A stretch of DNA of 64,000 nt from Deefgea piscis (GTDB lineage Bacteria; Pseudomonadota; Gammaproteobacteria; Burkholderiales; Chitinibacteraceae). Position numbers and translations under genes: made by a program. Positions within the stretch are counted from its first letter, which is position 1, and each line of letters starts with the position of its first letter. A model generated the notes under the pieces. The model had not been told where the DNA came from. It saw only the letters and a list, made by a program, of their open reading frames with translations, and did not search any database. Shown piece after piece: positions 8,762 to 18,426 of the stretch. The DNA is taken from NCBI RefSeq assembly GCF_019665785.1, contig NZ_CP081149.1:1116001-1180000 (forward strand). Reading direction: 5' to 3'.

Positions 8762-11720
8762 GCAACTTGCAAATTTATTATCACAGCAAAAACAGTTTAG
8801 AAAACATAATTTTCAGCAAGCCTTGGCGTTGTCAGAGAAATTGATCGAGCAAGCCCAAGAAGTAGATAATGAAACAATATTGGCCCAAGCATTGTTTTTA
8901 CGTGGCGAGGCATTTGAAAAAACCGGAAATTATATTTCTGCTAGACAAACATTAGAATCAGCTTTAAAAATTGTAGTGAAATTAAATTTAGATTCATTAC
9001 TGTTAGATATTTATGAATGTCTAGGTAAAGTTTATTACATTTTGGGTGATTTAAATAATGCATTAAGTACTTGGGGGCAGTGCCTTGAGCTCGCACTCGA
9101 TCAACATTCTATTGTGCATTATATAAAGGCCTATGTAGGAATTGGTGGTGTTTATTTGTATTTTGACATGGCTGAAGAATCTTTGCGGCATCATAAAATT
9201 GCGTATGACTATGTTCAAGAATTAAATGATGACCAATTACTAATGATGCTGCATTTATGGTTAGGTCATGATTATCAACGATTAGCACAGCATGAATTAG
9301 CCTTGCAGCATTTAGCATCATGCCGAGCACTTTATCCACAAACTAATGATGCAGGGATGATGAGTGAAGCAATCCTGCATTCAGGTTTTGCACAATTGGG
9401 CTTGGGGCGATACAACGAAGCAAAGCAAAGCTTTTTACAGACGATTACTTTGTCTCAACGCCATCATTATGCTTGGTCTACTGTAATGGGACAGCTGGGA
9501 ATAGCTGAAGTGGCCTTATTGCAAGGTGATATGCAGGTTGCTTTAGTTGAATCGCAACATGCACTTGATGCAGCTTATCAAGGGGGCTCACAGCATCAAG
9601 AAATGAAAGCGAGTCGAATTCAGTCTGCGGTTTATGAGCATATGGGGCAGTTTGAATTGGCTCTGACTTTGTATGAGCGCCATACCGAGTTAGCGATTAA
9701 ATTAGCCAAAGAGAGAACCTTTACCCAAATAGAAAGTAGCACTATGCGTAAAATCTCACGCATGGAAATGCGATTGAAATTATTAAAGTCTGAGCAGCAA
9801 AAGCAAAATATTTTAAATGAAAGTATTCGACAGCAAGCAGAACATCTCGCAGAAAAAAATACTTTAATTGCGATTAACCAGGCAAAAAGTGATTTTCTAG
9901 CGTTAATTAGTCATGAAATTAGAACGCCATTGTCGGGGGTGATTGGCATGTTACGTTTGGCAGGGGGACAAAAAGAATTGCGTCCTGCGACTCGTACTCA
10001 AGTGCGGATGGGTTTAGAAAATGCAGAATTATTATTGGAAATAATTAATGATATTCTTGATGCATCAAAAATTGAATCAGGGAAACTATCGATTGAGTCA
10101 ATCCCATTTGATTTAATTAAATTATTACATCAAGTCGTTGATTTTTTTACTGCGCGTGCCGAAGAAAAGGGTATTACTTTTATTTTAAATATTTCTAGAT
10201 TTAGTCCGGCTGGCTGCTTGGGCGATCCGACTCGGATTCGGCAAATATTATTTAATTTAATTGGTAATTCAATTAAATTTACCGAACAGGGCTCAGTGAC
10301 CATTACGGCATATCGGGATCACGAGCAAGTTAAGATACTAATTAGTGATACTGGCATTGGCATGGATGAAATGACGATTGGTCGTTTATTTCAAAAGTTT
10401 GAGCAGGCTGATACGTCAACAACTCGTAAATATGGTGGTACAGGCTTAGGGTTATCAATTTGTCGTGGTTTAATTGATTTGATGGATGGCTCACTGGGGG
10501 TGACTAGTGCACCGAATGAGGGTAGTCATTTTAGAATTGAAATTCCATTGCCGATTGCAGATGTACCTATGGAATTATCAAAATATGAAACCCCATTGCT
10601 GCCGTTAAATTATAAAATAAAAGTATTGTATGCTGAAGACATTGAAACCAATCAACTCATTGTGCGTGCATTGCTTGAAGAAATGAATCTTTCACTGACC
10701 GTAGTTGATAATGGTGAAGAGGCATTACGGGCATTGTCTGAAATGAATTTTGATGTTGTTTTGATGGACTGGCGTATGCCAATTATGGATGGGATGACTG
10801 CGACACGTTTAATTCGTGAAGGGGGGAATCTACAATATCGAGTTAAAGACCCTGATGTTTATATCGTCGCCTTAACGGCCAATGCCACAGCTAAAGAGCA
10901 AAATGAAGGCATGGCTATTGGTATGAATGATTACTTAACCAAACCTGTTTCTTCTCGAGGTTTACATCAGGCTTTAAACCAAGCTATTCATTATCAATTA
11001 CAACGCGGTGTTTCATTACCATTAATGCAAATAACTGCGGATCAAAATCTTGCTAATTTAAAAAAATCATTATCAGCGCCAGCCTTGCAATGGATAGAGC
11101 ATCTCACAGATTTGGGTGTTGCGGTTGACGAGGCTCTAGATCGCTTGAATGGCAATTTATCGCGTTATCAGAGATGGTTGTTGCATTTTTTTACTGAAAA
11201 TCAGCAATTTTTTGATGAAATCAGTCAGCTGAAGCATATCGATCATTTGGATGATTATATTGAAAAAATTCATGCAATGCGTGGTGTCTCTGGCACATTA
11301 GGTTTAATGGATTTTTATCGTACCGCCAGTGACTTAGAACAAGCATTATTTCAGCAGCAGAAGCAAACAATAAAGACTCTCCCGGAATTTTATGAGCTAG
11401 AACAAGCATGGTTCCGTGCGAAGAATAAAATATTGCCGCTAATTGAGCTTGAGTCAATGTCCAGCACTTTGATTCAAGCTGAGGGTCTGTTACCAAAAAG
11501 CTGTTTAACCACAGCTTTAGGATTGCAAACAGCATTGAAGAATAACAGTTTACGTGCTAGGAAATTACTATTGGCTTTGTTGGCAGAATTGCCCGAATCA
11601 AAATTTAATTTGTTGGTCGATGTGACTAGCGCCTTAGAAAAATTGGATTATCCCGCTGCATTAGCAGCATTAAATCAAAGAATCCCCATGCCAGTGGACG
11701 AGGTGATTATTAATGGATGA
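8754..11720 (+). CDS. TPR-containing hybrid histidine kinase (HisKA-HATPase-REC-HPt)
   Basis: A 988-aa soluble phosphorelay kinase. Residues 1 to about 320 are TPR helix pairs (LGKVYYILGDLNNALSTW, SGFAQLGLGRYNEAKQSF). A coiled linker follows at about 325-375 and then HisKA with autophosphorylated H387 in ISHEIRTPL. The HATPase domain has its N-box (LFNLIGNSIKFTE, near 500), G1 box (ISDTGIGM) and G2 box (YGGTGLGLSI, near 565). The receiver domain has phosphoacceptor D672 (LMDWRMP) and the KP of LTKPVSS. The C-terminal HPt-like bundle has H840 in IHAMRGVSGTLG. No transmembrane segment is present, so the signal must be intracellular, probably read by the TPRs. It overlaps both neighbours by 8 bases. 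Its natural target is the REC-GGDEF protein next door (inference from operon structure). Confidence 0.92.
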   Translation: MSEQLANLLSQQKQFRKHNFQQALALSEKLIEQAQEVDNETILAQALFLRGEAFEKTGNYISARQTLESALKIVVKLNLDSLLLDIYECLGKVYYILGDLNNALSTWGQCLELALDQHSIVHYIKAYVGIGGVYLYFDMAEESLRHHKIAYDYVQELNDDQLLMMLHLWLGHDYQRLAQHELALQHLASCRALYPQTNDAGMMSEAILHSGFAQLGLGRYNEAKQSFLQTITLSQRHHYAWSTVMGQLGIAEVALLQGDMQVALVESQHALDAAYQGGSQHQEMKASRIQSAVYEHMGQFELALTLYERHTELAIKLAKERTFTQIESSTMRKISRMEMRLKLLKSEQQKQNILNESIRQQAEHLAEKNTLIAINQAKSDFLALISHEIRTPLSGVIGMLRLAGGQKELRPATRTQVRMGLENAELLLEIINDILDASKIESGKLSIESIPFDLIKLLHQVVDFFTARAEEKGITFILNISRFSPAGCLGDPTRIRQILFNLIGNSIKFTEQGSVTITAYRDHEQVKILISDTGIGMDEMTIGRLFQKFEQADTSTTRKYGGTGLGLSICRGLIDLMDGSLGVTSAPNEGSHFRIEIPLPIADVPMELSKYETPLLPLNYKIKVLYAEDIETNQLIVRALLEEMNLSLTVVDNGEEALRALSEMNFDVVLMDWRMPIMDGMTATRLIREGGNLQYRVKDPDVYIVALTANATAKEQNEGMAIGMNDYLTKPVSSRGLHQALNQAIHYQLQRGVSLPLMQITADQNLANLKKSLSAPALQWIEHLTDLGVAVDEALDRLNGNLSRYQRWLLHFFTENQQFFDEISQLKHIDHLDDYIEKIHAMRGVSGTLGLMDFYRTASDLEQALFQQQKQTIKTLPEFYELEQAWFRAKNKILPLIELESMSSTLIQAEGLLPKSCLTTALGLQTALKNNSLRARKLLLALLAELPESKFNLLVDVTSALEKLDYPAALAALNQRIPMPVDEVIING

Positions 11721-12624
11721 GGCTTTTATTTTAGTAGTAGATGATCAAATGAATACGATAGAGACGCTGGGTGAAGTCTTGGGCGATGAGTACGATGTAC
11801 ATTTTGCTTTGAGTGCTGAGCAAGCTTTAAGTCATATCGAGCGTAAGCTACCTGAGCTGATTTTGCTCGACATCATGATGCCAGAGGTCGATGGGTTTAA
11901 ATTTTGTGAGATTATCAAATCCAAGTTAGAAACTAGGGATATCCCAATTATTTTTATTAGTTCTCTATCATCTCCAGAGCAAGAAACTCGAGGTTTAGAG
12001 GCGGGGGCTGTTGATTATATTATTAAGCCATTTAATGCTTCAATTGTTCGTGCTCGGGTGCACAATCATTTAGAGCTAAAGCGGACTAAAGATTTACTTC
12101 GGGTGTTATCACAAACCGATGTATTAACGGGAATGGCCAATCGCCGTCGTTTGTTTGAATTGCTAGATCAAGTGCAAGATCGATCATTGCGGCTGACTCA
12201 GCCATTGTCGATTTTATTAATAGATGTGGATTCTTTTAAACAATATAACGATTTATATGGCCATATTTCAGGCGATGTTTGTTTGCAGCGAGTTGCTGGG
12301 GTGATTCAATCTTCATTACGTTCAGTGACCGATGTCGCGGCTCGGTATGGTGGCGAAGAATTTTGTTGTGTGCTGGAAAATGCGGATCAGGAATTAGCAC
12401 TGCAAATCGCTGAGCGAATTCGCAGTAGTATTGAGGCTTTGCAAATTCCACACTTAAATAGTGCCGTCACAACGTGTGTGACGGTCAGTATTGGGATTGC
12501 AACTTCGAGCACTGCTAGCCGCATTCAACATGCTCAATTGTTGATGAATGCGGATAAGGCCTTGTATGCGGCCAAAGATCAGGGCCGCAATCAAGTCCGT
12601 CATGCGAGTGTGCATTTTCTTTAA
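11713..12624 (+). CDS. Response regulator with diguanylate cyclase output (REC-GGDEF)
   Basis: Makes the second messenger cyclic di-GMP when its receiver is phosphorylated. The 303-aa protein has a receiver domain (LVVDDQMNTIETLG at the start, phosphoacceptor D53 in LLDIMMPEVDG, the KP of YIIKPFN) followed by a GGDEF domain. DVLTGMANRRRLFE opens that domain, and the active-site motif is GGEEF at residues 213-217, which is a catalytically competent form. A typical RxxD inhibitory site is not evident five residues before GGEEF. It is the last gene of the TPR-kinase operon and overlaps the kinase by 8 bases, so a phosphorelay H387-D672-H840-D53 is plausible. Architecture resembles PleD/WspR-type cyclases. 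Confidence 0.94.
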   Translation: MDEAFILVVDDQMNTIETLGEVLGDEYDVHFALSAEQALSHIERKLPELILLDIMMPEVDGFKFCEIIKSKLETRDIPIIFISSLSSPEQETRGLEAGAVDYIIKPFNASIVRARVHNHLELKRTKDLLRVLSQTDVLTGMANRRRLFELLDQVQDRSLRLTQPLSILLIDVDSFKQYNDLYGHISGDVCLQRVAGVIQSSLRSVTDVAARYGGEEFCCVLENADQELALQIAERIRSSIEALQIPHLNSAVTTCVTVSIGIATSSTASRIQHAQLLMNADKALYAAKDQGRNQVRHASVHFL

Positions 12625-12745
12625 AGTGTTCAATTTCGTTGAGTGCCACAGCCAAGCGTGATCGGCAATCTGATCATTTAAAGTAGTGGCGTATTGGCGC
12701 GCAGCGTACAAACTCTGGACTGGGTATTGATTTGTATGCCATGTT

Positions 12746-15700
12746 TTATTTGTTCTCTAGCAATATACCTCTTGGTTTCTCCAGTTTTTCCAAGGTGAGA
12801 TATAAAACTGGCGTGATGTAGAGCGTGATGAGTTGCGAGAAAATCAGTCCACCGACAATACTCACTCCGAGTGGTTGACGTAGTTCAGCGCCAGCACCTA
12901 AGCCAAGTGCAAGGGGTAGTGCCCCCATCAGCGCTGCAAGCGTGGTCATCATAATCGGCCGAAAGCGTTTGGCGCTGGCCTCAGTAATGGCATCAATCGG
13001 GCGTAGGGCGTTTTTGCGTTGCGCTTCAAGCGCAAAGTCGATCATCATAATGGCGTTCTTTTTGACAATCCCGACCAATAGTAAAATCCCAATCATCGCA
13101 ATAAAAGTAAGCTCTAGCCCGGTGATTTGCAGCGCGAGTAGCGCGCCAATGGCCGCCGATGGAATCCCCGCCAAAATGGTGAGCGGATGAATCCAGCTTT
13201 CGTATAACACCCCCAGCACCACATAAATGACGGCAACGGCGATCAAAATCAGCCACAGCTGGCTCGATTGCGTTTGTTGATACAGCGCGGCATCGCCAGC
13301 AAATGCCCCAAAAATAGCGCTCGGTAGGCCGATTTGGCTTTCGCTGGCTTTAATTTCGCGTGCAGCGTCTGAGAGCGACGCGCCTTCGGCTAAGTTAAAT
13401 GAAATCGTAATCGCCGGCAGCTGGCCTTGGTGATTGATGGCCGTTGTTACCGCCGTTCTTTCGATGGTAGCAAAGCTGCTTAATGGCACTAAAGCGCCCG
13501 ACTTGCTGCGCACTTTAAGTAAATTAAGTGCGTTTTCATCTTGGCGTGCGCTGTCTTTCAGTTGCATCAGCACCGAATAGCTGTCTTGCGGCGCATAAAT
13601 CGTCGCCACTTCGCGCTCGCCATATGCGCCATACAAGGTATCGCGCAAGCTTTGCATATCAATGCCTAATTCGCTGGCGCGATCACGATTGATATTGATT
13701 TTGGCTTGCAGCGTTTTTTGCTCCGAGTCAGAGGTCACATCGCGAAACGTCGGGTTGGCGGCCAGCGTGTTTTTAAGCTGATCGGCCCACGATTCCAGCT
13801 GATCAGAGCTCACGGCTTGCAAAGTGTATTGGTAACTACTTTTGCCGCTACGCCCACCAATTTGCAAGTTTTGGGTCGGGCGATAAAACATACTAATACC
13901 CGCAATTTTACCTGTTGATTTGCGTAAGCTATCCAGCGTTTTAACCATGTTTTGTCGTTCTTGACGTGGCTTGAGCGTGATAAAGAAACGCCCACCACTG
14001 CCGCTGCTACCAAGGCTTGAGGCGACGGTGGCGACATTGGGATTATCGAGTAAAGCTTGTGCGGCTTTTTGCTGTAAAGCTAACAGCGCTGGATAACTAA
14101 TATCTGGCGACGCATCCATGCTCGCTTGCACTTGCCCGATATCTTCTTGCGGGAAAAATCCTTTTGGCGCTTGGATATACAGCGCGGCGGTGGCGGCAAA
14201 AGTGGCAAAGGTCAGTAGCAGCATCCAGCGTTGATGGCGCAAAGCGACAGCTAAACTGCGTTGATATGCCGCGAGTAAGCGATTAAATGCCGCTTCAAAA
14301 TAGCGGCTCCACGCTGGCTCGACTTTTTCTTCTTCGTGTGCTGTTAAAAAGCGCGCAGCAAACAGTGGAATTAAAGTGAGCGATACGGCCATTGAAACCA
14401 ACACCGCTAACGACACGACGACGGCAAATTCATGAAATAACAAGCCGATGGTGCCGGGCATAAAAAAGATTGGAATAAACACCGCAATCAGCGAAATCGA
14501 AATCGAGACCACGGTAAAGCCAACTTCTCCTGCGCCGGTGATGGCCGCCTCAAGTGGTGCCATGCCTTCTTCAATATGTCGGACGATGTTTTCGAGCACC
14601 ACAATCGCGTCGTCAACCACTAAGCCCAGCGCTACAGTCAGGCCCATTAATGAAATATTATCTAGGCTATACCCCAGCCAGTACATCAATGCAAACGTTG
14701 CCAGCATTGAGATCGGGAGCGATACCGATGGAATTAACGTGGCGGCAGCGCGGCGTAAAAATAGCAGCACCGACAACACCACCAAGCCCATGGTGAGTAG
14801 CAAGGTCAAACTCACGTCATGAATCGACTCACGAATCGAGGTTGAGCGATCATTGAGCTTTTTAACTTCGACTGAGGCGGGCATTTGCGACGTGAGTCGC
14901 GGCAACATGGCGTTAATGGCATCCACGGTGGCGACGGTATTGGCACCAGGCTGGCGTAAAATAGCCAGAATAATCGAGCGCTGACCATCAATCCAGCTAC
15001 CTGATTTGATGTTTTCAACGCTGTCTTCTACGGTCGCTACATCAGAGAGTCGAATTGGTAGGCCATTTTTAGTGGCGACAACGAGGCGGCTAAATTCGGC
15101 GGCATTTTTGAGCTGCGCATTGGCTTCCAGCATTAAGGTTTGGCGCTCGCCTTCGAGCTGACCGACCGGTGAGTTGGCATTGGCTGTTTTAAGCGCGCTG
15201 GCTAATTCAGGCAAAGATAAATCACGCGCAGCCAATAAATCAGGATCAACCGCCACGCGTACCGCAAAGCGTTTTTGCCCATAAATGGTCACTTGCGCCA
15301 CGCCATCAATGGTGGATAAAGCCGGACCAATCAGGTTGTCTGAATAATCATTTAATTGTGCTAGCGATAGTGATGGCGAATTAATACTCAGCATCAAAAT
15401 CGGTGCGTCCGATGGATTGACTTTGCGATAGCTCGGCGGGCTTTTCATATCGCTAGGCAAGCTGCGATTGGCGCGATACAGCGCGGCTTGTACGTCGACC
15501 GCCGCTGATTCAATGTCCCGAGAAGGGGCAAATTCCAAGGTAATATTGGTGCTGCCCAGCTTGCTGGTCGATGTCATCATCGCCAAGCCCGGAATGGTTG
15601 AAAATTGCTTTTCTAGCGGCGTAGCCACTGCATTGGCCATGGTTTCGGGCGAAGCGCCTGTTAAGCTGGCTGACACGCTAATCGTAGGCGTATCGTAAGT

Positions 15701-15820
15701 CGGCAGTGCGGCAATGGGTAAATGAAACCAAGCAATCGTGCCGGCGACCATCACGGCAATCCACAGCAACAGCGTAGCCACTGGGCGATGGATCGCCCAC
15801 CAAGAAATTCCGTGACTCAT
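12746..15820 (-). CDS. RND multidrug efflux pump, inner-membrane permease (HAE1 / AcrB-MdtC type)
   Basis: Proton-driven tripartite efflux transporter subunit. The 1024-aa length and duplicated layout (membrane helix 1, large periplasmic loop, helices 2-7, then the repeat) are typical. Seen: the start WAIHRPVATLLLWIAVMVAG, the periplasmic motif GASPETMANAVATPLEK, the helix-4 proton-relay pair in ALGLVVDDAIVVLENI, and the helix-10 lysine in LLLVGIVKKNAIMMIDFAL. The sequence looks closer to MdtB/MdtC than to AcrB. It is the second gene of an adaptor-permease pair, overlapping the adaptor by one base. No outer-membrane channel gene is nearby, so a TolC-like protein must be encoded elsewhere. Confidence 0.93.
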   Translation of the reverse strand: MSHGISWWAIHRPVATLLLWIAVMVAGTIAWFHLPIAALPTYDTPTISVSASLTGASPETMANAVATPLEKQFSTIPGLAMMTSTSKLGSTNITLEFAPSRDIESAAVDVQAALYRANRSLPSDMKSPPSYRKVNPSDAPILMLSINSPSLSLAQLNDYSDNLIGPALSTIDGVAQVTIYGQKRFAVRVAVDPDLLAARDLSLPELASALKTANANSPVGQLEGERQTLMLEANAQLKNAAEFSRLVVATKNGLPIRLSDVATVEDSVENIKSGSWIDGQRSIILAILRQPGANTVATVDAINAMLPRLTSQMPASVEVKKLNDRSTSIRESIHDVSLTLLLTMGLVVLSVLLFLRRAAATLIPSVSLPISMLATFALMYWLGYSLDNISLMGLTVALGLVVDDAIVVLENIVRHIEEGMAPLEAAITGAGEVGFTVVSISISLIAVFIPIFFMPGTIGLLFHEFAVVVSLAVLVSMAVSLTLIPLFAARFLTAHEEEKVEPAWSRYFEAAFNRLLAAYQRSLAVALRHQRWMLLLTFATFAATAALYIQAPKGFFPQEDIGQVQASMDASPDISYPALLALQQKAAQALLDNPNVATVASSLGSSGSGGRFFITLKPRQERQNMVKTLDSLRKSTGKIAGISMFYRPTQNLQIGGRSGKSSYQYTLQAVSSDQLESWADQLKNTLAANPTFRDVTSDSEQKTLQAKININRDRASELGIDMQSLRDTLYGAYGEREVATIYAPQDSYSVLMQLKDSARQDENALNLLKVRSKSGALVPLSSFATIERTAVTTAINHQGQLPAITISFNLAEGASLSDAAREIKASESQIGLPSAIFGAFAGDAALYQQTQSSQLWLILIAVAVIYVVLGVLYESWIHPLTILAGIPSAAIGALLALQITGLELTFIAMIGILLLVGIVKKNAIMMIDFALEAQRKNALRPIDAITEASAKRFRPIMMTTLAALMGALPLALGLGAGAELRQPLGVSIVGGLIFSQLITLYITPVLYLTLEKLEKPRGILLENK

Positions 15821-16953
15821 TATTTTGACCCTTGCACTGAAGAGGCGCTGCTGGCAGCCAAGGGCGGACGACTCGCTTCAATCACTTGAGCGCCAGGGCG
15901 CACATTTTGGCCGCCTTCTTTAATGATTTTGGTTTCGGCGGCGACTCCTTCAATGAGCGCTTGATTGCCAACACTGCGGATGACTTGAATCGGTTTGACT
16001 TGTGCTTGTTTATTTTGGTCGATTACATACACAAAGCGCTGTTCAGGACCGGTTTGAATCGCTTGAATCGGCACAATTAAACCTTTTTGCTCGGGCAATT
16101 CGATGGTCACACTGCTGCTCAGCCCTGGCCACAATTGCAAATCAGCGTTAGCAAATTGTGCTTTGGCCAATAGCGTGCCACTGGCTTTGTCGACGGTATT
16201 GTCGAGAAACACCAATTCGCCAAGGCGAGTTTGGCCGTTCGGTAGCTGTGTTTGTACTGGGACTTTGCCTTGGCTTTGCGCGGCAAGTAGGGCGGGTAAA
16301 TCGCTTTGATTAATATTAAAGCTGATTTGAATCGGGTCAGTTTGCGAAATCGTCACCAAGGCTTGCGCGGCATTTGATTGCGCTAAGCTACCTTGTTTTA
16401 AGGCGATGGCGCCAGTTCGGCCAGTAATTGGCGCATGAATTTGGGTGTAAGACAGATCCACGGCGTTGGCGCGCTCGTCGGCTTGGGCTGCAGCCACTTG
16501 GGCTTGCAAACTACCCATTTTTGCGCGCGCGGTGTCGACTGCCGATGGTGATAAAAATCCAGCTTGGGCGAGCTCTTCGCTACGTTTTAAATTGCGTTCG
16601 GCCTCGGCAAACTCGGCTTTGCTTTTTTCGGTGAGGGCTTTGCTGCGGCCTATTTGACTTTGTACGCTGCGCGAATCGAGCGTAAATAGCAATTGACCGG
16701 CTTTGACAATATCGCCTTCTTTAAAATGAATTTTCGCAATTTGTGCATTCACTTGCGGGCGTACTTCAACGGTTTGTACCGCTTCGGCATGGCCAATGGC
16801 GCTAATCAGATGCGGCAGCGCGCCGTGTTTGACTTGCGTACTAATAATATTCACTGGGCGTTTTGCGCCATTTTTATTCTCTGGCGCTTTCTCGCAAGCA
16901 CTCAATGCTAATAAACAACAGCAACTCAATGCTGCGAGGTTGAATCTATTCAT
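15820..16953 (-). CDS. RND efflux periplasmic adaptor lipoprotein (membrane fusion protein)
   Basis: Bridges the RND permease to the outer-membrane channel. The 377-aa protein begins with a lipoprotein signal peptide ending in LLALSAC, which places the lipidated cysteine at residue 20. Next comes an HlyD-type core: a lipoyl half (VEVRPQVNAQIAKIHFKEGD), an alpha-helical hairpin (about residues 100-155), the second lipoyl half (YTQIHAPITGRTGAIALKQG) and beta-barrel domains. It overlaps the permease by 1 base, and the upstream lplT gene ends 23 bases away, so all three may share a message. The substrate is not predictable. Confidence 0.92.
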   Translation of the reverse strand: MNRFNLAALSCCCLLALSACEKAPENKNGAKRPVNIISTQVKHGALPHLISAIGHAEAVQTVEVRPQVNAQIAKIHFKEGDIVKAGQLLFTLDSRSVQSQIGRSKALTEKSKAEFAEAERNLKRSEELAQAGFLSPSAVDTARAKMGSLQAQVAAAQADERANAVDLSYTQIHAPITGRTGAIALKQGSLAQSNAAQALVTISQTDPIQISFNINQSDLPALLAAQSQGKVPVQTQLPNGQTRLGELVFLDNTVDKASGTLLAKAQFANADLQLWPGLSSSVTIELPEQKGLIVPIQAIQTGPEQRFVYVIDQNKQAQVKPIQVIRSVGNQALIEGVAAETKIIKEGGQNVRPGAQVIEASRPPLAASSASSVQGSK

Positions 16954-16976
16954 TTAACTCGCTCAATTCAATTAGT

Positions 16977-18281
16977 TTAAAGCGCCGTTGGTGAACGACG
17001 ATGGATCAATGTTTGCCGATGGTGATGCAGCATAATCGTGGCCATGGCCAGCATGACCATGAGACCAAAACTGATCAGTATCATTTGCATCGGTGGCACG
17101 CCATGCGTGGCGTATTGTACTTGCAGTAGCGCGCTACTGTTAGGAGCAAGTGGCAAGCTGAGGTATTTAATCATTAAAGCGTGCAAGCCAACCATGATTA
17201 AGATACCCAGATTTTCATTGAAGTTTTGTACCGCAATGGAATGCCCAGCCCCCATCAGTAGTTGGCCACGATGTTGCAAAACTGCATTTAACGGCACGAC
17301 AAAAAATCCCGATAAAATGCCAATCAGCAGCATCAATAACGCGGCAAGGGCAATTTGGTTGACCCACAACATGCAAATAAGTAAAGCCCCCATCAAAAGG
17401 CCTGCAGGCATAACGCGAAAAGCATGGGGTAATGACACGAATCTTCCAGCTAATAAGGCGCCGATGGCAATACCCACGGCAACAATGGCAATTAAATGGG
17501 TGGCAGACTCTAAATCGATCCCTAACCACAGCAGTGCCCAGTTCAGAACCACCAAGCGCATCGTGGCGCCTGCGCCCCAAAATAAAGTGGTGATGGCTAG
17601 CGAAACTTGGCCTTGCGGATCACGCCATAGTCGTTTGAGGCAATCGTAAAATTCTGCGATTTGATGCCGTGGGCTGAGGTGGAGTGGTTTGAGGGCGATA
17701 TTTGGGCGGGCAATGGTCGCATTAATCAGCGCGGCAATACTATATAAGCCGCCGATGATGACAATTGTAAACTGGCTGTTGTTCAAATATTGACCAAGGG
17801 TATTGCCTGACAACCATTGGTTAATATTTGATCCAGATAAATACCCACCAATAAGGGTGCCTAAGATAATCGCAAAGACGGTTGAACTTTCGAGCCAGCC
17901 ATTGGCGGCAACCAGCTGCTTTGGCGCTAAGCTCTCAGTGATTAAGCCGTATTTGGCGGGCGAGTAGGCCGCAGCGCCCAAGCCGACCAAGGCATAGGCC
18001 AATAAAGGCGAGGCACCCAAGCCCATAAGTATGCAGCCGAGTAGTTTGATGCCATTGCAAAGCATCATCACTTGATTCTTGGGTCTGGCGTCGGCCAGTG
18101 CGCCGGCATAAGGCGCAATCAGTACATAAGAAACCGTAAAACCCCACAGCAACATTGATAAATGCCACTCGGGTGCGTGTTGGGATTTGAGTAAGGCCAA
18201 GGCGGCAAAAAACAGCGCGTTATCGGCTAAAGCCGAGAAAAACTGTGCTGCCAATATTTTATAAAATCCGCTTTGCATCAT
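16977..18281 (-). CDS. lplT: Lysophospholipid transporter LplT (MFS)
   Basis: Flips lysophospholipids such as lyso-PE across the inner membrane for re-acylation. The 434-aa, about 12-helix major-facilitator protein closely follows the E. coli LplT pattern: AAQFFSALADNALFFAALALL, APYAGALADARPKNQVMM, NGIKLLGCILMGLG, and the diagnostic LVGLGAAAYSPAKYGLITE and NGWLESSTVFAIILG. Start has two adjacent ATG codons (18281 and 18278) behind AAGG. In enterobacteria lplT pairs with the acyltransferase aas; that partner is not present here. It may instead be read with the RND genes just downstream. Confidence 0.9.
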   Translation of the reverse strand: MMQSGFYKILAAQFFSALADNALFFAALALLKSQHAPEWHLSMLLWGFTVSYVLIAPYAGALADARPKNQVMMLCNGIKLLGCILMGLGASPLLAYALVGLGAAAYSPAKYGLITESLAPKQLVAANGWLESSTVFAIILGTLIGGYLSGSNINQWLSGNTLGQYLNNSQFTIVIIGGLYSIAALINATIARPNIALKPLHLSPRHQIAEFYDCLKRLWRDPQGQVSLAITTLFWGAGATMRLVVLNWALLWLGIDLESATHLIAIVAVGIAIGALLAGRFVSLPHAFRVMPAGLLMGALLICMLWVNQIALAALLMLLIGILSGFFVVPLNAVLQHRGQLLMGAGHSIAVQNFNENLGILIMVGLHALMIKYLSLPLAPNSSALLQVQYATHGVPPMQMILISFGLMVMLAMATIMLHHHRQTLIHRRSPTAL

Positions 18282-18426
18282 TTGCGCCTTGCACCGTGCT
18301 GAGATTGTGAATTTATATCAGCCAAATATGACAAAACTACCGCCTCTGACTGCGGTGTAAGATTAAAGTCCGCTGTTTTGCGTGGTATGATCGCAGGCGT
18401 CACAATTTAAAAGCTTGGGCGCTGCA

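Noticed and set aside
14448..14822. Plus-strand frame of 124 codons inside the RND pump gene
   Set aside because: Shadow of the pump's coding strand; no start signal and no domain.
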